Positions 36,401 to 47,356 of a stretch of DNA of 64,000 nt are shown one piece after another. A program made the position numbers and the translations under genes. Under the pieces are notes generated by a model. That model was given only the letters and a program-made list of their open reading frames with translations, made no database searches and was not told the DNA's origin. Every line of letters begins with the position of its first letter. Position 1 is the first letter of the stretch. This stretch comes from Prunus persica (lineage: Eukaryota > Streptophyta > Magnoliopsida > Rosales > Rosaceae). The stretch spans positions 2,027,395 through 2,091,394 of the forward strand of contig NC_034009.1 in NCBI RefSeq assembly GCF_000346465.2, given 5' to 3'.

Positions 36401-36452
36401 ATTCACTTAAATAATTTAAAATAGGAATTAAATTTGGAGTCGGGGTGTTACA
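33451..36452 (-). repeat. 5' LTR of the gypsy element
   Basis: An LTR of 3002 bp, TGTAACACCCC at 36452 to CCTGTCA at 33451. It is similar along its length to the solo LTR at 14292-16984 (2693 bp), with indels. It contains GA/CT-rich repeats near 36100-36180. The short open frames inside are not supported as genes. Confidence 0.88.
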
Positions 36453-36894
36453 GAAGATCAAGGAATAGTATCTGAAATTTCCTCAACCTAACCTTCTTCT
36501 TCCAACTTTAACTAGTCCATTCGTTGAAAAATTCATGATACCGCCATTATTGACAAATGCTATTTTATTATTTCATTATTTCATTTGTTGCATCGTAATT
36601 TCTACTTGGGCTTTGATGATTCGATGCCTACAATTAAATCCTATATTTTATTCTTTCCCACTTCTCAGAAGCCAGCAATTAACACGTAAGTACGAACACT
36701 CGCATGGATATTTTAACAAAAAATTAGTGGTGACGTAAAACAGGAACGACATCGATGACGTTAGACGACAAGTGCAAATATATATGGCGATCTTCGGATC
36801 TGCACAGAAAAAAAGAGTAAATTGTTTTGGTACGCTGATGAAGTGTCTTATATTCAATCATGCATGCACGTTCTTATTTTCAAATAAGAGGAAC
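36453..36894. repeat. Third copy of the SEO-C upstream block
   Basis: The part from about 36640 to 36894 repeats landmarks of 25600-25990: TTAACACGTAAGTA, GATGACGTTAGACGAC, GATCTGCACAGAAAAA and AATCATGCATGCACG. It is probably what remains of the 5' flank of SEO-D, cut off at 36895 by the copia-type LTR. Confidence 0.6.
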
Positions 36895-38040
36895 TGAAAA
36901 TACCTGTAGGATATCTATATATGCCTGGAGAAGGTTAAACAAGCTAATTCGAATTTTTTGCAATAAATAACGATCAACCTTTGAAGCAGGATTGATATTA
37001 GTTATCAATCCTGAGATGTGCAAAGCTTAAAATAAAAGAACACGCAGAGAATTATTTTACGTGGTAAAATCCCACCTCTGGGGAAAATCCACGGGACTCC
37101 TCAGTCCAACTCAAATCCACTATAGAACGATGATTACAAGAAGTACTCACACACTTATCCTAGACTCATTCTAGATAATGTTTACCGACTTCTTCGTAAC
37201 TCAACTTCTGTCACAGGATGATCTTCGACACTCCTTATGTTGAACGCAATACTGGCCACGATTGCTTCAAACTCGCCGGAGGAAAACCGCCACCACGGTC
37301 TTGGTGCACTCAACCGTATGAGTCACCGACATGCATATGAATGCAATATGAATTATTAAAGTGTTTGATAAATCACCAAGTAAACATGGAACACTTGATG
37401 ATTTATCTCAAATATATGCACATCAACTTTTGCTTAAGAATTCTATACGCTTAACACAAATATCAAAAGCTGTCCAAACCCTAAGAGATGCACACAATGA
37501 TTTATACAAAACTTATTCTCCACAATCCACGAGAGGACCCACAACCATAACTCAATATCTTGCCATGCGTTTAATTTGATGGTCATAGAATCCTATATGA
37601 TTTCGTCATATTCTCAATTGCACTCCAATCAATTGTTTATTCAATGAAACAATATATATCAAGATGTAAACACAGAACCAAATAGGATATTAATTAAAAC
37701 ATACTTTCCAAGTCCAAGATAATGAAAACATAATATTCTTAATCAAAATCAAAATAGAGTTCAACTAGGAAAGTAATATTAAGAGATAAAATCTAATCCT
37801 ATTAAAAATAAGATTAAGTTAAAAATACTTTGAGTGAAAATAACTCCAATTAGGAATCCTATAATGAATGTATGATGATGTCATGAGTTACCTGAAATCA
37901 GTTTCTCATATCGGTCAAGTCATGCCTCAAAGATCCAGAATGAATGTGTTGCGCCAAAGCTTCCAGTAAAACATGTTCACACACTAATTCCCAACCTATG
38001 CTAGAGTCTAGGAAATGACAATACAATTTTTATACTAACA
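36895..38040 (-). repeat. 3' LTR of the gag-only element
   Basis: On the minus strand TGTTAGTATAAAAATTG (38040) to GTATTTTCA (36895). The 72-aa open frame it contains also occurs in the other LTR and is not a gene. Confidence 0.9.
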
Positions 38041-38055
38041 ATCTCCCCCTTTGGC
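38041..38055 (-). promoter_or_regulatory. Polypurine tract of the gag-only element
   Basis: Minus strand GCCAAAGGGGGAGAT directly precedes the LTR start TGTTAG, a typical copia-type polypurine tract. Confidence 0.8.
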
Positions 38056-39514
38056 ATTTCCTAGACAAAACACCTATTACAACTCAAAAGAAATTGCATG
38101 GGATTCAACAAATGAAATCCTACTCTAAACTCAAGGCTCTGAATCCCTGCACATTATGAAACAACAAAACCAGTGAAGCATGTGGGAGAAGAAATGTAAT
38201 TTAAGGCAAAATTACAACATCACTCCCCCTTAATTCTACAACACAATCTCTCCCCCTTTTTATTATAATTTCACAATCATCTCTCCCCCTTTTTGTCAGG
38301 AAATCCAAAGAGCAAGGAAAGAGTACAAGGGAGCATATATAAAGGCAAAAATAAAAGGAAAAAATCAGTTGAGCCACAAGTCTGCAACTGGCAGGATTGA
38401 TAAATGTTAAAATTTTAATGTAAAAGATAAAGCCACACTTAGAAAAGAGACGAAACCACAAAGACATCAATCAAAACATCAATTACTATGCTTAATAAGA
38501 ACCCAAGACTCCTCCTTCATTCAGGCCAAAAAAAAAAATTGAGTACATGCCAACACTATGCATAAGGATAGACAAGCAAAGCCAATACCAATATCTATCT
38601 AGAAGCATTTGGAAGCAAAGCCTTTCAAGATCGAAGGCACATCAAATCACAAAGGTTGAATCAAATACTAGGATTATAAAATGGGAATCAAAAGTATTTG
38701 TAAGAGATAAAGTCCATCAAAAGAGCAAATATTAAATCTCAATCTCGTGTTATGTGACCAAACTTACTTAATAACAAAGAAAAAATCCAATCAAGAGCAA
38801 GCCAAGAACATAGAATAAACACATACAAAATGCAGACAGAGGTCACCACTTTCATTTTTTTTTTTTTTTTTCATTTTAACTTTATTAAGCTTTCTACAAG
38901 ACTCATGTAACGGGTGTTAAATCAATGTGCTCAAATCAGATGACTTTAAGACAATGGGTGTTAAAGCACCCCTAGGATGTACTAACCCGAGTCATGTAGG
39001 CTACAAAGAAGAACAAAGTGTATAAGATCAAAGCTTTTTGACGCGAGCCTCGACGTTGGTTAGACAAGAGGCCCGGTTACTTGGCAAGGATCAAACACTT
39101 ATTTTACTTTTCTTTTAAATAAAGAGATGTTACAAAAATGTGAGCTCAGTAGCAAAAAGTATAATGCAAATCTAGTATCAAGACAAGGGCAAGATGAGGA
39201 TTCATTCAAAATTATTAAACAAGATTAGAGTGTATGTGCTAAAAGAGAGACAAGAGAAATAATATAAAAAGCATTTAATTGACTTTATAAAAAACAAAGA
39301 CAGTCGAGAACCATTCACATAAACCCAATCTTAATCTGCCCAATGTGATCCAACGCCAAAAATCCAGTCTAAGATCAGCAAAAACTTCCAGAGGTCAGTA
39401 GGATTGATATAGCTTATCAATCCCTGCATGTGCTGAACAAAATACTTAGAATTTAAACAAATTTCAAAAACAGATAAGAGAATAGCTGGAGTCTTTTGGC
39501 ATGCATGCAAACAA
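38056..39514 (-). other. Non-coding internal region of the gag-only element
   Basis: About 1.46 kb between the gag stop and the polypurine tract. Several CTCCCCCTT-type strings (polypurine-like on the minus strand) near 38040-38295, and no pol motif in any frame. It appears to be filler where pol would stand in an autonomous relative. Confidence 0.7.
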
Positions 39515-41365
39515 TTATTCAAAAGAACAAATACCTAAAGATTTTCTAAGAGTGTCAAATCGAAGATTATCCAAGGGTTTTGCAACAAGACATTTAAGAT
39601 CCAAATTTTCTAAAGCAACGGGTTCATGCACAACATTAGTGGAGGCAAACATACAATTATGATTTTCCTTTTTCCTCCACACTAACTTTGTCTTAGTTGA
39701 CGGCAAACAATGAAAAGAAGATAGTTTGGATAAGCGGTTTACCTCTTTCATAAGATTTGAAATCTTATGTTGGATGCTTACTTTTCCACCCATGCCATGA
39801 GAATTTGAATGAACAAATTCATTTCGAAGTTTATTGCATCTTGGTCTTATGTGCCCACGAGTTCCGCAAAAGTGACAAATTGGAATAAATTTTTTGACTT
39901 CATGAGCAGCAGAAGGTTCAATAGGTGAAGTAGATTTGACAAACTTTGTTTTAGACACAGCGGAAGACTTATTACTTGGTTGAAATCCCAAGCCTCGTTT
40001 GTCACCATCTCTTCGTCCCATGCTAATCATCTTGTCAATTTTTTCTGCACCAATGGTTAAAGAAACAATCCTTTCCTTTGAATTTTTAAGTTCAAGTTCA
40101 AGGGCTTTGTTGTCAGAAGTTAGAGAAGCAATTAATTTATTCTGATCAGTCAATTTTTTCTGCAAAAACATCAATTTTTCGTTCATACCTGCACTTACCT
40201 TTTCGGAATCTGCATCAGGGGATTGAAACTCGTTTGCAATCCTGCAATTTTCCAGCTTCAGCATAGCAACTTCTTTACAATCATCATCCTCATGTGATTC
40301 ATCCAAGCTAACTGTGGTTATGAGTGCAACCGTCTTTTCATCATTCTCGCATTCCGATTCACTATCACTCCAAGTAGTATGCATTGCCTTATTCTTGCCA
40401 TCCTTTTGTTTCTTTAAGGTGTTGGCACATTCCGAAGATATGTGTCCATAGCCTTCACATTCGAAACATTGGACCTTTTCTCTTGGATTCTTTCGTTCAT
40501 TTGACCTGCGAAATTTAGACCCACCATCAGTATAGTTAACAAACCTATTTTTAGAATTTATACCTTTTGAATCTCGACTCCTTGGATCCTGATTCTTGAG
40601 AAAGTTCATGAATCGTCTTGTGAGAATCATTAATTCCTCATCACTGCAATCTTCATTTGAATGCCCATCATCTTCTTCATTCACAACCTTGAAAGCAACA
40701 TTTTTGCTCTTTTTAGGAGCTAGATGTTTCATCTCATAGGTTTGTATGGACCCTATGAGTTCTTGAACTTTCAAGGTGTTCAAGTCGCGGATCTCTTCAA
40801 TAGCCGTGATCTTTGGTTGAAATCGTTGAGGCAAGGATCTCAAAATCTTTTTCACAACCCTGTCTTCTGGAATTTTTTCACCTAAACTTGAACAAGCATT
40901 CACAATTACACACAGTTTAGCATAAAATTCAGAAAAAGTTTCATTCTCATCCATCATGAGTGTCTCAAACTGTAAAGTATGCATTTGAAGCTTGGCTCCC
41001 TTGACAGTATCTGTTCCTTCATGAGTAACCTGCAAAATATCCCAAGCTTTCTTAGAAGTATCACAACCAGATATATATTCAAATTGATCTGAAGAGACAG
41101 CAGTAAATAAAGCATTTAACCCCTTTTGATTATTAGTGCTGTGTGTGACTTCTGCAGTGGTCCACTCCTCTCTGGCTTTGAGGATTGTGGTTTCTTCATC
41201 TCCTTTTCCGATCTTCTTTGTGGGTTTAGGAAATCCATGAACCACTGTACTCCATACACGTTCATCTAAGGACCAAAGAAACGACTTCATTTTGGCCTTC
41301 CAAGCGCCATAATTGTTGCCATCAAAATATGGTGGATGTGCAATTGAGCCCGATGCACGATCCAT
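39515..41365 (-). CDS. gag: Copia-type Gag polyprotein
   Basis: Intact 616-aa frame starting MDRASGSIAHPPYFDGNNYG 55 bp after the LTR end. N-terminal DUF4219/UBN2-type gag: WKAKMKSFLWSLDERVW (about residues 22-38), a KLQMHTLQFETLMMDENE segment, then ILRSLPQRFQPKITAIEE. Two CCHC knuckles follow: CFECEGYGHISSEC near residue 300 and CHFCGTRGHIRPRC near residue 500, with an acidic and coiled-coil-like stretch between them (FLQKKLTDQNKLIASL). It has no protease or polymerase. It would package RNA if an autonomous partner supplies enzymes. There is no stop or frameshift, in keeping with the young LTRs. Confidence 0.88.
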   Translation of the reverse strand: MDRASGSIAHPPYFDGNNYGAWKAKMKSFLWSLDERVWSTVVHGFPKPTKKIGKGDEETTILKAREEWTTAEVTHSTNNQKGLNALFTAVSSDQFEYISGCDTSKKAWDILQVTHEGTDTVKGAKLQMHTLQFETLMMDENETFSEFYAKLCVIVNACSSLGEKIPEDRVVKKILRSLPQRFQPKITAIEEIRDLNTLKVQELIGSIQTYEMKHLAPKKSKNVAFKVVNEEDDGHSNEDCSDEELMILTRRFMNFLKNQDPRSRDSKGINSKNRFVNYTDGGSKFRRSNERKNPREKVQCFECEGYGHISSECANTLKKQKDGKNKAMHTTWSDSESECENDEKTVALITTVSLDESHEDDDCKEVAMLKLENCRIANEFQSPDADSEKVSAGMNEKLMFLQKKLTDQNKLIASLTSDNKALELELKNSKERIVSLTIGAEKIDKMISMGRRDGDKRGLGFQPSNKSSAVSKTKFVKSTSPIEPSAAHEVKKFIPICHFCGTRGHIRPRCNKLRNEFVHSNSHGMGGKVSIQHKISNLMKEVNRLSKLSSFHCLPSTKTKLVWRKKENHNCMFASTNVVHEPVALENLDLKCLVAKPLDNLRFDTLRKSLGICSFE

Positions 41366-41404
41366 CCTAAGGTATATTAGATCTTACTGAGTATGTCCAG
41401 CAAC

Positions 41405-41420
41405 CTGCTCTGATACCAAT
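41405..41420 (-). promoter_or_regulatory. Primer-binding site of the gag-only element
   Basis: Minus strand ATTGGTATCAGAGCAG immediately after the LTR end TTTTCA, complementary to initiator tRNA-Met. Confidence 0.85.
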
Positions 41421-42566
41421 TGAAAATACCTGTAGGATATCTATATATGCCTGGAGAAGGTTAAACAAGCTAATTCGAATTTTTTGCAATAAATAACGAT
41501 CAACCTTTGAAGCAGGATTGATATTAGTTATCAATCCTGAGATGTGCAAAGCTTAAAATAAAAGAACACGCAGAGAATTATTTTACGTGGTAAAACCCCA
41601 CCTCTGGGGAAAATCCACGGGACTCCTCAGTCCAACTCAAATCCACTATAGAACGATGATTACAAGAAGTACTCACACACTTATCCTAGACTCATTCTAG
41701 ATAATGTTTACCGACTTCTTCGTAACTCAACTTCTGTCACGGGATGATCTTCGACACTCCTTATGTTGAACGCAATACTGGCCACGATTGCTTCAAACTC
41801 GCCGGAGGAAAACCGCCACCACGGTCTTGGTGCACTCAACCGTATGAGTCACCGACATGCATATGAATGCAATATGAATTATTAAAGTGTTTGATAAATC
41901 ACCAAGTAAACATGGAACACTTGATGATTTATCTCAAATATATGCACATCAACTTTTGCTTAAGAATTCTATACGCTTAACACAAATATCAAAAGCTGTC
42001 CAAACCCTAAGAGATGCACACAATGATTTATACAAAACTTATTCTCCACAATCCACGAGAGGACCCACAACCATAACTCAATATCTTGCCATGCGTTTAA
42101 TTTGATGGTCATAGAATCCTATATGATTTCGTCATATTCTCAATTGCACTCCAATCAATTGTTTATTCAATGAAACAATATATATCAAGATGTAAACACA
42201 GAACCAAATAGGATATTAATTAAAACATACTTTCCAAGTCCAAGATAATGAAAACATAATATTCTTAATCAAAATCAAAATAGAGTTCAACTAGGAAAGT
42301 AATATTAATAGATAAAATCTAATCCTATTAAAAATAAGATTAAGTTAAAAATACTTTGAGTGAAAATAACTCCAATTAGGAATCCTATAATGAATGTATG
42401 ATGATGTCATGAGTTACCTGAAATCAGTTTCTCATATCGGTCAAGTCATGCCTCAAAGATCCAGAATGAATGTGTTGCGCCAAAGCTTCCAGTAAAACAT
42501 GTTCACACACTAATTCCCAACCTATGCTAGAGTCTAGGAAATGACAATACAATTTTTATACTAACA
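41421..42566 (-). repeat. 5' LTR of the gag-only element
   Basis: 1146 bp, a nearly perfect copy of 36895-38040. Observed differences are in the GGTAAAA(T/C)CCCACC, GTCAC(A/G)GGATG and ATATTAA(G/T)AGATA contexts. Confidence 0.9.
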
Positions 42567-42638
42567 ATCTCCCCCTTTGGCATTTCCTAGACAAAACACC
42601 TATTACAACTCAAAAGAAATTGCATGGGATTCAACAAG
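42567..42638 (-). mobile_element. Stub of a second gag-only element
   Basis: Repeats 38041-38112 exactly: the polypurine tract (ATCTCCCCCTTTGGC on +) through TGCATGGGATTCAACAA. On the minus strand this places the 3' internal end of another copy directly upstream of the 5' LTR, as in a tandem array sharing one LTR. The stub switches to the opposite-strand copia pol at the shared string TGGGATTCAACAA. Confidence 0.75.
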
Positions 42639-43688
42639 ACTGGTTTTTATAGAAGTCCAAGTGAAGCTACTTTGTACACAAAGATGTCTACAAGTGGTAT
42701 TCTCATTGTGTCTCTATATGTAGATGATATTATCTACACAGGAAGCTCAAAAGAAATGATGGCTGCATTCAAGGATGATATGATGAGACAATATGAGATG
42801 ACTGACCTAGGACTACTTCATCATTTCCTTGGTCTTGGGGTCCTACAAACTGATTCTTGCATCTTTCTTCACCAGAAGAAGTATGCAAAGACTTTACTTG
42901 ACAAATTTGGACTTAAGGATTGCAAGTCTGTTGCAACACCTTTGGCAGTGAATGAAAAGTTGTCAAAAGTGGATGGAAGTGAACTAGCAGATGAGACATT
43001 GTATAGGCAAATGGTGGGAAGCTTGCTATATCTGACTGCAACCAGACCAGATATCATGTTTGCAGCAAGCCTCTTGGCTAGATTCATGCATAATCCAACC
43101 AAGAAGCACATGGGAACAGCAAAGAGAGTGCTGAGATATGTTCAAGGCACCATAAACTATGGAATTGCCTATGATAAGGGAAAAGGAGCAGTGTTAATAG
43201 GCTATTGTGATAGTGATTGGAGTGGAAGTGAAGATGACATGAGGAGCACATCAGGCTATGCTTTCAACTTGGGGTCAGGTGCATTTTCTTGGGCTTCAAT
43301 CAAGCAAAGTAGTGTTGCTCTGTCAACAGCAGAGGCTGAGTACATGAGTGCAGCAGAAGCTACTGCACAAGCTATGTGGCTGAGGTTTGTGTTATCTGAT
43401 TTTGGAGAGGAACAGGTAGAACCAACTCAGTTGTTGTGTGACAACACTTCAGCTATTGCTATATCAAAGAATCCTGTTCATCATCACAAAACCAGACACA
43501 TCAACCGCAGGTTTCACTTCATAAGAGATGCTCTACAAAATGGTGAGATTGATTTGCTATATTGCAAAACAGAAGTGCAGCTTGCTGACATTTTCACCAA
43601 GCCATTAGCAAGAGACAGATTTGAGTATTTGAGGAAGGCTCTAGGTGTTATTTCAGCACAACACCTAGAAGGGAGTGTTGGTGTATAG
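42627..43688 (+). pseudogene. Copia reverse transcriptase C-terminus and RNase H
   Basis: An open frame of about 350 codons, but only the end of a copia polyprotein. It contains the reverse-transcriptase catalytic string SLYVDDIIYTG, LGLLHHFLGL, LYRQMVGSLLYLTATRPDI, the RNase H region SDWSGSEDDMRSTSGY, LSTAEAEYMSAAEA, LLCDNTSAIAISKNPVHHHK and ADIFTKPLARDRFEYLR. Gag, protease, integrase and the N-terminal half of reverse transcriptase are missing, so it is a 5'-truncated relic even though the remaining frame has no stop. Its polypurine tract and 3' LTR follow. Confidence 0.85.
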
Positions 43689-44065
43689 GTGTAGCTGCTG
43701 TGATGGAATTAGAATATGAAGGTTCTATTCTTGTTAGGAAGGCTGCCTTGGATCATAGTCCAAGTGTACAGCAGAGAATGTAATAGCATTTTGCCACCGG
43801 TCATTATCTTATAGGGTAATGATTGAATGGCTAGATTTAGTGATGTAATAGGGAATATCTCCTCCCTAACGGTTTTTGTCAGTGTCATGATATATACATG
43901 TTTTGGTGCTGGGCTGATACAGCTAGCATTCTTCTAAAAGCTCTCTCTCTCTCACACACAGAAATCTGACCTCTCTTTACTCAAAAGCTCTCTGCATTTT
44001 CATTGAGATTTATTACATGTTTTGATTGAATCTATATGCATGATAATGTTCTGAATATGCTAACA
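43676..44065 (+). repeat. 3' LTR of the + strand copia
   Basis: After the polypurine string AGAAGGGAG the LTR starts TGTTGGTGTATAGG and ends ATATGCTAACA at 44065 (390 bp). A TATA-like ATGATATATACATG lies within, and a CT/CA run follows. The next base (44066) is already SEO exon sequence, so the LTR end marks an insertion inside the last exon of SEO-D. The first bases of the exon side, TGTTC, would be the target repeat; the partner LTR is gone. Confidence 0.8.
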
Positions 44066-44442
44066 TGTTCCACACCAAGATAAACAAGCAGGCCGACTTA
44101 GCCACACTAGAAATCCAAAAGCTACTTTCTTACAAAAATGAAAGTGGATGGGCTGTGCTCAGCAAGGGGTCTTCTTTGGTTGTCGCTGGTCATGGTATCT
44201 CAATTTTGAAGGTGATAGAGGACTTTGACAAATGGAAGGGACAAGTGAGAGAGAAAGGCTTTGAGTTTTGTTTCACAACATACCATGCGAAGATTCGCCT
44301 AACACCTTGCTGCCGCCTTGATATTCCAGGCTCTACCGGGAAGGTCCCGGAGACAATGAACTGTCCCGATTGCAACCGTAGCATGGAGACTTTTATCAGT
44401 TACAAGTGCTGCCACATTGATGGTCCTAATGTGCATCATTAA
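44066..44442 (+). pseudogene. SEO-D, truncated SEO last exon
   Basis: These 377 bp match 29080-29456 of SEO-C without indels; I count four substitutions. The frame from FHTKINKQADLATLEIQKLL through the cysteine cluster (CPDC, YKCCH) to the stop is intact, but all upstream exons are absent and a copia LTR lies directly in front. An ATG formed at the junction (44065) could start a 125-codon frame, but nothing supports its use. The 3' flank is also shared with SEO-C, up to the inverted repeat of the Mutator-like element (about 44885). This was a very recent full or partial duplicate of SEO-C. Confidence 0.88.
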
Positions 44443-44879
44443 GTTCTGGGTTTCGTTAATTTTGTTAATCAAATAAGTTCCATGTGTCTACTAGCTATGC
44501 AGTGGATATTATGCTAGAATAAAAATATTCTACTACCTGCAATGTGGAGTACAGGTTGTGTAATTGTTCTATTATGTTTCTTTCGGCCATATTATTCATG
44601 GCAGTCTATGTGATGGTTAATGTTTTATTGGTCATTAATGTATTGAATTAATTTTCAATGTACTGTTTTGGAGTGTTAAATTTACATTCATTGCAATATT
44701 TTCATGTACATGGGTAGATACATTCTTAGGAAATTATCAACAATCATCGCTTAATAACTGTTTTCCTCTTGATTTGAGTTGGAGTCAGGCGTGTTGTGCC
44801 TTCGTTGCAATTCTTCGTTTTTCCAATGACGTTCCCTCGTTCCGTCGAGATTCTCTAAAAAAAAAAACTCCTCTCCCCT

Positions 44880-44927
44880 TGATTAAAAAATCAACCGTGG
44901 AGACTTTTATCAGTTACAAGTGCTGCC
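44880..44927 (+). repeat. Rearranged junction: TIR stub plus exon snippet
   Basis: The shared SEO-C/SEO-D flank reaches the start of the Mutator-like inverted repeat (GATTAAAAAATCAACCG). It then changes, within the common string TGGAGA, to a second 30-bp copy of the SEO-D exon (44384-44413 repeated at 44898-44927). Confidence 0.8.
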
Positions 44928-44929
44928 CC

Positions 44930-45195
44930 ACACGATTTTTTTTTTCAATCATCTATTTTTCAAGTCTTCATTCATAGATTATCCTTGCAAAAAATTAGAC
45001 AAATCGGAAACCGTTTCGGCATCTAATTATATTCTACAAAATCAATGAATATGGTGCTTCCAAAAAATACTAAAATTTCAATAATTCAATTGAGTGGTCA
45101 ATTGATATCGGATTCAAGTGATTTTTATAGAGATGATCTATAAATGAATATCTACAAAATAAACGATTTGGATTAGTGAAATATAATACGAAATG
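44930..45195. mobile_element. Foldback MITE, copy 1
   Basis: Same element as at 49850-50135: left arm with CATCTATTTTTCAAGTC and CCTTGCAAAAAATTAGAC, centre AAAATCAATGAATATGGTGC, right arm with AGAGATGATCTATAAATG and CTACAAAATAAACGATTTGG. The arms are inverted repeats of each other. Confidence 0.65.
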
Positions 45196-47356
45196 GGCCC
45201 TACAAGGGTGTCCTACAACACGCGCGCACACACACATATAAGGAAACGCTAAATTTTAGAAAAGTATCTTCATATAATATTCCATTTATGATAGTGGCAT
45301 ATACTATAAAATACTTAAAAATTATGGACATACTAATTACTTGATGTGTGTGAGGGAAAGAGAGAGAGATATCAAATAGAGGGAGGGGCGGCGACCAAAG
45401 GAGGCAGCACAAGGTAGATGTGTTGGGGTGGGCTGTGGATATGTGAAACCACATATATATATTGGGGAATATTTAGTTCTTAACATAGATAGTTAAGTCT
45501 ATATATATATATGTACATATAAAAATTACGTGTTGTACTTTCATAAATATTATCATTAATAAATATATACTTTAAATAAATATCTGAATATGTTTTATTT
45601 TCGTTGCAACTCCTGCATGTTATCAATACTTGGTGGCTAAGTTTAAAGTTGTAATAATCAACTTTGATTGATATTAGTGATAGACATGTCCATTTTTTTT
45701 TTATAGCGAAGCAAGGAGCACTATCACCTTGTGAGTTGTCATCTGTATTTCTTGAGTTTGCTTAGCTTTGAACACCTCATGCTATAATTTCTTATAGCTG
45801 GCAGCATTACAGTCATATGCACATGCCAATTGACACCACCTACTTGATGTGCCCCCTTCTATCTCATCTGTAGCCGACTCTTATTGTACTATAAATAGGA
45901 ACCATTTCCTTAACTTATTTTTAGGACATGCATGGTAGTGCATGATAGAACAAGAAAGTGATAGAAAGAAGAAAGAAGAGGAAAAATATTAGAAAGTGTT
46001 GGTAGAACAAGAAAGACTTTGGAGGAACTCAAGGTGTTGGATTGTAGAGTTATTTTACGTTGTAAAAACATTGGAATCAAGGTAGGGGTTTCTTGGGGGC
46101 CTTTTGCAGAGATTGATCTAATAAAATTTCGTGAGCTCTATATTATGTGTGCTATTATAATGGATGTTCTTGATATTGTATAATGTTCTTGATATCGGAT
46201 GTTTACATATTGTGAACCATTTGAATAATGTTGGTGTAATTATATATACATTAGTGATGTTTTAAATGGTTACATTGTTGTTTGAGATACATAGGATATG
46301 TAAAAGGCATAATTATATCATGTCATGGGAATTGGTTGGAGTTGTTGGGTTAAGAAAATAATGATGGAAAAGAGGGTAATGGAAATAGTTTTTTGTGTAG
46401 TTGAGTCTAACTCTTGGCAGGTACCAGGTCTCAGGGATCTCATAGTGCACATGGTTTTTATTAGGTGATTTGGGACTGACGACAGGGAGTTAGACAAGAT
46501 GACTAACAAAAGGGGAATTACGAGATGATTGAAATGGGTGTTAGTTCATATAAATGGGCATTCGGGACCAAGTGGTATAAGCATGGTATGAGATGTGTAG
46601 GTCTGCTTGTTCAGTTATATGAATTAACGGGAGTAGATGAAGAGCATTCGTTCATGCATTATTATTAATAATGTGATATTTGGTTGTATGATTGCATGTC
46701 ATTTAATTTAGTTATATCAATCTACTGTGGTAAGGTCTCATGTCCCCTACTAAGTGGTGGTTGCTCATCCCTCACCCTGTTTAATTTTTCATATGAATTA
46801 GTGAGCAAGACAAAGACTAAACCAGTTGAGGCTGAACTAGATTAGAGTAGTAGAGCTTTATTTATTAATTGTAAAGTTGTAAGATTTTGGAACTATTTTT
46901 ATAAGAGAAGTTTATTTTAAACCCATGTTTCGGCTTCTTTTTATTTTATTTTACTTTCTCAAGCACTGGGCTCGGGGTTTCCACCGATCCCCCGGTCCAG
47001 GGTGTGACAAGATCTGCTCGTTTTTCCTTTTGATTTTTTGATTTTTGATTTTATTTTAAAAGGTAAAATTAGGTTCAAGTCCAGCTGTAAAATAAAGTTT
47101 GAGTTGTTAAAAAATAAAGACACATGACATATTTTTTGAGTGGGAGTATCACCAATTAATGTGGTGATACAGTATCATTTTATAATTTCTTCTTGGACAA
47201 AATACAATATACATCAATGTTCCTACAAAAGTCTTCTTAATCATGATTTTTATTATTATTTATAATTCATATGGCTTAGAAATCTTCTTAATTATGTTTC
47301 GCGCTTTTGAAAATTGAATATGTGCGAATAAAAAAGAATATATGATATGTCATTAG
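45196..47356. other. Spacer with possible LTR remnant
   Basis: No gene recognised. From about 45880 to 47010 the sequence resembles a degraded LTR: a TATA-like CTATAAATAGG at about 45890, a CCTCACCCTGTTTAA string near 46775 and a terminal GGTGTGACA near 47000. Without a partner LTR or target repeat this stays tentative. A GA run lies at 45358-45368. Confidence 0.35.

Larger units (their letters stand above)
30910..36452 (-). mobile_element. Deletion-derivative Ty3/gypsy element
   Basis: Read on the minus strand: a 5' LTR (36452 to 33451), primer site, gag, protease relic, a scrap of integrase tail, a polypurine tract, and a 3' LTR cut short after about 320 bp. Reverse transcriptase, RNase H and the integrase core are absent. 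The LTR belongs to the same family as the solo LTR at 14292. The element cannot be autonomous. Its right flank begins GAAGA at 36453, and the matching target duplication on the other side is lost with the missing LTR end. Confidence 0.88.
36895..42566 (-). mobile_element. Young gag-only copia-type retrotransposon
   Basis: Two LTRs of exactly 1146 bp (36895-38040 and 41421-42566), in which I count only three differences. The element is read on the minus strand, with primer site, gag and polypurine tract but no protease, integrase or reverse transcriptase. This matches the gag-only non-autonomous LTR class (TR-GAG). The LTR identity implies a recent insertion. Left flank GGAAC (36890-36894). 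At the right end the LTR is followed not by genomic flank but by another copy of the element's own 3' internal end (42567-42638). Confidence 0.88.

Noticed and set aside
37361..37579. 72-aa open frame, repeated identically at 41887-42105
   Set aside because: The identity comes from the two LTRs of one young element; no protein motif.
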